NCBI GenBank assembly: GCA_017477325.1
Contig: JAFUWV010000010.1
Location: 1 to 64,000, forward strand
Direction: 5' to 3'
From: Paludibacteraceae bacterium
Lineage (GTDB): Bacteria; Bacteroidota; Bacteroidia; Bacteroidales; Paludibacteraceae
DNA length: 64,000 nt
This document shows positions 59,101 through 64,000 of this stretch, one piece after another. A program made the translations under genes and the position numbers. Positions within the stretch are counted from its first letter, which is position 1; every line of letters begins with the position of its first letter. Under the pieces are notes generated by a model. It was not told the DNA's origin. It saw nothing but the letters and a program-made list of their open reading frames with translations, and did not search any database.

Positions 59101-59931
59101 CTAAAACACTATCACCTCCTCGGGATTGACCGAGTTGCCTTTCTGCCACAGGGCGAACTGCAATGGTATACCGTCTGCAACCACCGCCAAGGGTTCTCCC
59201 GCCTGCACACTCTGTCCCACAGTCTTGCGGAGCACCTTCAGATTCCTGTAAACCGACAAGTAGTCCGACTCATGCTGCACCATCATCTCCCACATGTTGT
59301 CAAGAGTGCGGTTGGCATAGATCACCGTGCCTGTAAGCACACTCACCACAGTGGCATTCTCAGCCGCATGGATACTGACGTACAGCCTTCCTTCGGCTTG
59401 CGAATAATGTTCAATGACAACGCCGTTAACGGGTCTGAACAGGGTATATACGGGAGTGGAGGTCTGCACGTCGAACAGGGTCAGATTGTCCTTCTCCTTC
59501 TCTTCATACTGACTGATAAACTCGTCAGTGATGGCAGAACGTGTGGCAAGCAGTTCGTTCTTCCTGATGAGCGTCAGCGAGTCCAAAGGCTTCACGCTGT
59601 CGGACTGCACCTCGCCTGCCACCACGTCTCTGATGATGTCCAAATAGTCGGTCTGAAGCGCTATCACGTTCTCTATGCTGTCCATACGCATGGTCTCGCT
59701 GACCAACTGCTGACGGATGTTTTCGTTGTAACCGGGCAGATAGTTTTTCAGCGGTGTGAACCATATCAACGCCGCAAAGATAGCAAAGGAGAGTATCGAC
59801 AGGAAGAACAGCCAAAGGAACATCCCCATCCGTGAAAGACGGAAATGCCACACTTCGCCCAAGGTGTTCTCGTTTACCACCGACACCCTGTACTTGAATC
59901 TCAGTCTGTCCCAAAAACTACTGTCTGACAT
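59101..59931 (-). CDS. Membrane-anchored degenerate M23 (LytM) domain protein
   Basis: A 276-residue protein with a cytoplasmic N-terminus, one membrane helix (about 36-56), a coiled-coil-like stretch (60-145) and a C-terminal LytM fold. The fold is recognisable by FRPVNGVVIEHY, VVSVLTGTVIYA and SVYRNLKVLRKTVGQSVQAG, but the zinc ligands of active M23 enzymes are missing: the HxxxD segment reads LYVSIHAAE and the HxH segment reads LQFALW. It therefore probably acts as an activator or scaffold for amidases, like EnvC or NlpD. It lies 60 bases after the MMPL gene. Confidence 0.75.
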   Translation of the reverse strand: MSDSSFWDRLRFKYRVSVVNENTLGEVWHFRLSRMGMFLWLFFLSILSFAIFAALIWFTPLKNYLPGYNENIRQQLVSETMRMDSIENVIALQTDYLDIIRDVVAGEVQSDSVKPLDSLTLIRKNELLATRSAITDEFISQYEEKEKDNLTLFDVQTSTPVYTLFRPVNGVVIEHYSQAEGRLYVSIHAAENATVVSVLTGTVIYANRTLDNMWEMMVQHESDYLSVYRNLKVLRKTVGQSVQAGEPLAVVADGIPLQFALWQKGNSVNPEEVIVF

Positions 59932-59991
59932 ATCTGTTCTCTGTCCTGTTCTGTTTGTTTTAGCGTGACAGCAAATTTCATACCATACCCG

Positions 59992-62436
59992 CTACTTGCC
60001 CAATATCTTTTTTCTCAGCCACTCCACTTTCAGCACCTGACGCAGCAGCCAAGGCTCCAATGTGTAAGTGAGAAGCATGGTTGTTATCATGCCTACAAGT
60101 GAAGCAAAACCTATACTACGCATGGCTGTATGCTTGGCGAACAGCAGAGACACCATGCAGATAACCAAAATGGTAGCGCTCAGTGTGATGGCGGTCTTGT
60201 GATAGGTTAGCAGGTGCTCCGTCTCACCTTTGGCTTTTCTGAGCAGGCCGTCCATCATGAAGATGCTGTAGTCCACACCGATGCCGAAGATGAAACTTGA
60301 GACCACTATATTTATAAGGTTGAACTCGTGTCCTGTCAGGTACATCGCTCCGAGCACCACGTACCAACTGAGCGACATAGGCAGGAAGGCTATCAGAGCC
60401 ACTGTCAGCCTACGGAAAGAAAGCAGAAGCACTATCAGCACGAAGATGGCAGAGATGCCGAGTATCGTGTTGAAATCCTGCTGCATCATCGCTACAGTGT
60501 CTATAGTATAATAAAACGGGTCGAGCACCAAACATCCTGCAGCCTTGGTCAGTATGCCGTTCACCTCGGTCACCCTGTCGGGATGTATTCTGACGGGGAT
60601 GAACGCCAACACGTACTCACCGTTCCGCTCCACAAGATTACTCATTATCTCATCGGGCAGGAGCCCTGCTTCATACAGCAACTCGGGCTCAAAGTCCGCA
60701 CTCATCAACTCCTTGAAAGGCAGGAACATATCAGCCTCTACACCCGCACTTGTGCATGCTTTCTCCACATTTGCCCACACCTGCCGCGACTTCTCAGGAG
60801 AAAAATACTGTTTCCAATGGTCTATCCTCTGCTGCTGACGCTCGAGAGGCGGCATCAGGGCGGAAGTCTTGCTGTAGCCGTCAATCACACTCTCACGCTG
60901 AAGTGAATCACACACCGCTTCTATATGCTCCAACTCCTGCAGAGCCTCATCCGTAGTCTCTGCCACTGCGGCAAAATACTGACGGAAACTGCCGTCATTC
61001 TGCTTGTCGGCATAGAGTTGCATCGAGCGTGCAACCAATGGGTCTATGTAGTTTATGTTCTTCAGGTTGGAGTCGAAATGCACCTTGCCCGAGAAGGCGA
61101 TGCACACGCCGACGAACAGCACCATGAGTATTAGCGCCACCTTGCTCTTGCTCATGTCGTAGCTGTTCACCTTCTCCATCAGAGCAAAGGCACGTTTGTT
61201 CACCTTGTTGTTTTTCGGGAAGAACTGAGGCATGAACCACAGACTTGCCACAGTGGTGCCCACCATGGCGAAGACTGCAAACAGACCGAAATCACGCAGC
61301 AGAGACGACTGCGTGAAAAGCAGACCCGCAAACGCGCCTATCGTGGTCAGCGAGCCGAGGAAGACGGGCCACGCCTGATCCTTCACCGTCTGAAGGGCGT
61401 CACCCGTGTACTTGTATTCCACCATCACGTGCAGACAGTAACTCAGTGCCACTCCGAGCACTATAGCACCTATGCCGAGAGCCATGACCGACATGCCTCC
61501 CTGTACCACGAAGATACCCGCCAATGCGAACAAAGCACCGTAAATCACAGGCAGCAGAAGCAGCACGTTGGAAGACAACTGACGGAAGCACCAACCGAGG
61601 AGCAACAGGATGATAATCAATGCTATGCCTATGGTGTACAAGAGGTCCGTCTTTATCCTGCGGGCGTTGTTGGCTGACATGATCACCGTGCCGTGATACA
61701 GCACCTCCACGTCCGCAAACTCTTTCTCCACCTCTGCCTTGGCTTTCTTTATCTGTTTCAGCAGTTTGCCCGCACTGCCCGAATCCATGCTGCTCAGGTG
61801 AGGGTTGACATAGCCCATGCACACCGTGCCGTCCTTCGTAAACAGATGCGAGTTCCTAACAGGACTCTGCCCACCACCTGCAAGCAAAGGCTGAACTTTA
61901 CTCATCACTATTCCCGCGGGGTCGTATGCCATATAATCATAGAGTTGCATCCCGAGGTCGGTCTCCATATAGTCCAAATACTGCTCTATCTGCACGCCTA
62001 TGTGTTCTGCGGAAGTGAGCGAGTCCATCTCCGCATCAGTGAAATCAAGGTACTGCGGCGCATGCTCAAGCACCCACGGTGCCAACGACAGCAACTGCTC
62101 TAAATCCACCTGATACAGCGTGCTCTCTATGTTGTACTGCACGTCGCCGCCGAGCAGACGCTCCATGAAACTGTCCATGGCGGCCGCAAGGTCCTCGGCA
62201 CCAACCTCTTTGCCCTCCCTGCCCGTTATCTGAATGAAGATCTTGTCCTTCACCTTCAGGTCAGAGAATGCGAGATCCACCGTCAGGTTGTCAGACGTAG
62301 GAGGCAGCAGTTTGGCTATGTTCTCCTCGAACTTGCACTGCATGCCTAAAACGGCAAACAGCACCACCGTCACACACAGCGACACATACATCACCCACTT
62401 GTGAGACTTAAAAAAGGTATAAATTTTTTCTGACAT
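59992..62436 (-). CDS. MMPL/RND-family lipid exporter
   Basis: An 814-residue inner-membrane protein with two repeats of one helix, a large periplasmic domain and five helices, the MMPL/RND arrangement. GIGVDYSIFMMDG near the C-terminus and IVLGVALSYCLHVMVEYK in the first half are the characteristic intramembrane segments. MMPL proteins of this type carry lipids or polyene-acyl products to the outer membrane with a LolA-like carrier, and a LolA-like gene lies divergently next to it. The promoter (62603) is about 165 bases upstream with repeat arrays in the leader. Confidence 0.85.
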   Translation of the reverse strand: MSEKIYTFFKSHKWVMYVSLCVTVVLFAVLGMQCKFEENIAKLLPPTSDNLTVDLAFSDLKVKDKIFIQITGREGKEVGAEDLAAAMDSFMERLLGGDVQYNIESTLYQVDLEQLLSLAPWVLEHAPQYLDFTDAEMDSLTSAEHIGVQIEQYLDYMETDLGMQLYDYMAYDPAGIVMSKVQPLLAGGGQSPVRNSHLFTKDGTVCMGYVNPHLSSMDSGSAGKLLKQIKKAKAEVEKEFADVEVLYHGTVIMSANNARRIKTDLLYTIGIALIIILLLLGWCFRQLSSNVLLLLPVIYGALFALAGIFVVQGGMSVMALGIGAIVLGVALSYCLHVMVEYKYTGDALQTVKDQAWPVFLGSLTTIGAFAGLLFTQSSLLRDFGLFAVFAMVGTTVASLWFMPQFFPKNNKVNKRAFALMEKVNSYDMSKSKVALILMVLFVGVCIAFSGKVHFDSNLKNINYIDPLVARSMQLYADKQNDGSFRQYFAAVAETTDEALQELEHIEAVCDSLQRESVIDGYSKTSALMPPLERQQQRIDHWKQYFSPEKSRQVWANVEKACTSAGVEADMFLPFKELMSADFEPELLYEAGLLPDEIMSNLVERNGEYVLAFIPVRIHPDRVTEVNGILTKAAGCLVLDPFYYTIDTVAMMQQDFNTILGISAIFVLIVLLLSFRRLTVALIAFLPMSLSWYVVLGAMYLTGHEFNLINIVVSSFIFGIGVDYSIFMMDGLLRKAKGETEHLLTYHKTAITLSATILVICMVSLLFAKHTAMRSIGFASLVGMITTMLLTYTLEPWLLRQVLKVEWLRKKILGK

Positions 62437-62458
62437 AAGTTGTAAGTTTAACGCCTCT

Positions 62459-62596
62459 GTGAGGCTGTTTAAAGTTTAACGTTTAATGTTTAAAGTAATC
62501 TGCGCGAGAAATTATGCATTATGCATTATGAATTATGCATTAAATTAAATCTGCGCGAGATATATGCATTATGAATTATGCATTATGCATTATAAA
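62459..62596. repeat. Repeat arrays in the leader of the MMPL gene
   Basis: GTTTAAAG/GTTTAACG units, two copies of ATCTGCGCGAGA, and several TGCATTATGAAT-type units. All lie between the MMPL promoter and its start codon. Confidence 0.85.
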
Positions 62597-62602
62597 AGCC
62601 TG

Positions 62603-62634
62603 CAAAGGTACACTTTTTTTGCAATATATGCAAA
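62603..62634 (-). promoter_or_regulatory. Promoter of the MMPL exporter gene
   Basis: Minus strand TTTG (62634-62631), 20 bases, TACCTTTG (62610-62603): a full consensus match. The facing lolA-like gene starts at 62697; its own promoter was not clearly identified (TTTG at 62618-62621 with a poor downstream box). Confidence 0.7.
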
Positions 62635-62696
62635 TTGGCACAGTGTTTGCCTATTCATTAAGAAAATTACACGCACAACAAAACTCAATAAAAGCA

Positions 62697-63311
62697 ATGA
62701 AACGCAACATCATTTTTGTCATTCTCATCCTGTCTGCAGTATGCCTCAGCGCACAAACCATTGAAAACAAAATCCTCAACCTCAACAAGGCGCAGACCAC
62801 CTACACCGCGAGTTTCACCGAGAAAATAGTCATGCCCAAGATGAAGAAAGAGACTGTCAAACGGGGCACCATGTACTATTCTTCTCCCGAGAGCCTGCTC
62901 ATGCTCTACTCCGACCCTGAAGGCGACTACAGCCTTATCAAAGACGGCAAATTCATTGCTGCAAGAAAAGGACATGTGCAGAACTTCCCCATGAACGAGA
63001 AGAACAAAAGTCAGATGTATATCCTTCGTGAGACTCTGCTCGGCAGTATGTCGGGAGACCTGCAACGCGTCGCAAAAGAGAACGAGGCTGATATTCAGTG
63101 CGAAGAGAAAGCAGGGCGATATATCTGCACCCTGACAAAGCAGCAGGCTAAAGCTGTCGGTGTGAACCGCCTTGAACTGCAGTACGACAGCAAGACAGGC
63201 GCACTGCTCTCACTCTGCCTCATTCAGCACAACGGCAACTACACACTGTACGAGACCACCGACATACGTCAGAATCAGAAGATTGACGACAAGGTGTGGA
63301 ATCTTGAATAG
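62697..63311 (+). CDS. LolA-like outer-membrane lipid/lipoprotein carrier
   Basis: A 204-residue periplasmic protein. The start at 62697 (MKRNIIFVILILSAVCLSAQ) gives a signal peptide; the frame open upstream runs through repeats and the promoter region and is rejected. The mature part fits the LolA/LppX fold: alternating strands beginning TYTASFTEKIVM, GTMYYSSPESLLMLYSDP, LELQYDSKTGALLS. It would shuttle a hydrophobic cargo across the periplasm, probably for the divergent MMPL exporter. Such pairs occur in aryl-polyene clusters. Confidence 0.78.
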   Translation: MKRNIIFVILILSAVCLSAQTIENKILNLNKAQTTYTASFTEKIVMPKMKKETVKRGTMYYSSPESLLMLYSDPEGDYSLIKDGKFIAARKGHVQNFPMNEKNKSQMYILRETLLGSMSGDLQRVAKENEADIQCEEKAGRYICTLTKQQAKAVGVNRLELQYDSKTGALLSLCLIQHNGNYTLYETTDIRQNQKIDDKVWNLE

Positions 63312-63364
63312 CGCACAAAGAACATACCAACAGCGCAGCATGCGCGTACCAACTTAATAACTTA

Positions 63365-63406
63365 CCCACGGCTCCGCCGATCGTGAGAGCGTAGCGAACA
63401 AAGAAC
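63365..63406. repeat. Inverted copy of the hairpin-core repeat
   Basis: CCCACGGCTCCGCCGATCGT and onward, read on the minus strand, aligns with 57755-57796 with a few gaps. It lies in the gene-free stretch 63312-63854, which otherwise holds a terminator, a repeat array, an AT-rich segment (63530-63590), a direct repeat CTTGCTATCTC near 63661 and 63672, and a promoter. Confidence 0.7.
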
Positions 63407-63418
63407 TTACAAACCACA

Positions 63419-63446
63419 AAAAAAGCGAGCATCTGCCCGCTTTTTT
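63419..63446 (+). terminator. Terminator downstream of the lolA-like gene
   Basis: AAAAAAGCG (63419-63427) and CGCTTTTTT (63438-63446) pair around a 10-base loop; A-run before and T-run after allow use on both strands. Confidence 0.75.
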
Positions 63447-63604
63447 CTGTGTTATGTCTCATCTTAATATCTGCATGTTGCTCATCCTCTCACATTATGT
63501 AGAGACATTACACACAATACTTCACAAAAAGTGTGAATATGTGAACATTTATACCTTATTATTATATATTAAACAATATGGAGTAAGTTTTATGAACCCC
63601 CTCT

Positions 63605-63650
63605 CACACTTTCACAATTATGCATTATGAATTATGCATTATGAATTATT
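63605..63650. repeat. CACTTTCA / TGCATTATGAAT composite array
   Basis: Same block order as 59050-59100, differing by the loss of eight bases (ATTCACAA). Both copies are on the plus strand. Confidence 0.85.
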
Positions 63651-63760
63651 TTGCTAACGCCTTGCTATCTCCTTGCTATCTCCTGAAACATGTGCAGGGT
63701 ATATTGGGATGACCAACTCTACAACTTATATTGTGTCCAAATGTCCGATTGTCCGATTTT

Positions 63761-63792
63761 TTTGCGTATATCGTTTTTTTGTTGTAACTTTG
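63761..63792 (+). promoter_or_regulatory. Promoter of the gene at the right edge
   Basis: TTTG (63761-63764), 20 bases, TAACTTTG (63785-63792): a full consensus match, 62 bases before the start codon at 63855. Confidence 0.75.
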
Positions 63793-63854
63793 CAAAGTGA
63801 ATTTCAAAACAACAAATACAACATAAAAAAACAACACAAAAATCACAGAACAAT

Positions 63855-64000
63855 ATGAAAATCAAACATTTACTTTTTGCCTTGTGCATCATGGGCACTA
63901 CTGCTGCTTTCGCACAGGATGTAGACAAAGCCACAGTCACAGGTAATGCGGATGCTGCAAAAACAGCAGGTGACGACCTGAAAAAAATAGACACGGGCGA
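63855..64000 (+). CDS. Secreted protein, 5' part only
   Basis: The first 48 codons of a gene that continues beyond the window. MKIKHLLFALCIMGTTAAFAQ is a clear signal peptide with an AFA-Q cleavage site; the mature start (DVDKATVTGNADAAKTAGDD) is Ala/Asp-rich. Too little is visible to name a family; outer-membrane DUF3078-type proteins often begin this way, but that is a guess. It has its own strong promoter. Confidence 0.8.
   Translation, partial: MKIKHLLFALCIMGTTAAFAQDVDKATVTGNADAAKTAGDDLKKIDTG

Noticed and set aside
59101-59931. Active M23 endopeptidase
   Set aside because: Zinc-binding His and Asp residues of the family are not at their places.

Overview
The window comes from a bacterium of the phylum Bacteroidota, most probably an anaerobic Bacteroidales species. 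The grounds are promoters of the TAnnTTTG type with an upstream TTG-containing box 20 bases away, absence of Shine-Dalgarno-like leaders, an indolepyruvate oxidoreductase fermentation operon, a DPP IV type S9 peptidase, BspA-type leucine-rich repeats, a Wza/Wzc-type capsule export operon and secreted proteins with Por-type or related C-terminal tails. No phage, transposase, integrase or CRISPR array was found.

Layout. 1-5.9 kb: the 3' end of an acyl-CoA synthetase, trmN6, a CcdA/ArsG-like permease, an NtrY-like sensor kinase and a glutamate dehydrogenase. 5.9-13 kb: one minus-strand operon headed by a TetR regulator and containing an acyltransferase, ketosynthase, acyl carrier protein, two hot-dog dehydratases, a thioesterase, a phytoene-desaturase-like oxidoreductase and a FabG-like reductase; this looks like an aryl-polyene/flexirubin-type lipid or pigment pathway. 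13.2-18.8 kb: a two-gene operon encoding a SIR2-TIR protein and a 1346-residue STAND NTPase with a leucine-rich-repeat region and ten predicted membrane helices. This is the best candidate for an undescribed system, probably an immune or cell-suicide device. 19-27 kb: outer-membrane protein, RibF, a NagX-like membrane protein, sugar MFS transporter, DPP IV and a secreted protein. 26.9-31.8 kb: an aromatic amino acid fermentation operon (IorA, IorB, aminotransferase, CoA transferase). 31.8-42 kb: housekeeping genes (pseudouridine synthase, a receiver/PEP-synthase-like fusion, a second glutamate dehydrogenase, RlmB, DsbD, NadE) and one small unknown. 42.3-46.6 kb: tRNA-Glu, a collagen-like lipoprotein, a methyltransferase carrying inserted repeats, and dnaK. 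46.7-56.2 kb: a large secreted beta-helix protein, then the capsule or exopolysaccharide export operon (two export lipoproteins, BY-kinase, UDP-glucose dehydrogenase) and a hexapeptide acetyltransferase. 56.2-63.3 kb: RseP, DXP reductoisomerase, a degenerate M23 protein, and a divergent MMPL exporter/LolA-like pair. The window ends in the start of a secreted protein.

A second theme is an invasion by short repeats. Arrays of 7-9 base units (GTTGAGAG-, GTTTCAGG-, AAAGTGTG-, TGCATTATGAAT- and GGGTTAC-like) sit at many gene borders, in leaders, over start codons and in frame inside at least two genes. Some surround a recurrent core related to an inverted repeat. All functions are inferred from sequence motifs read by eye; no database search was possible.
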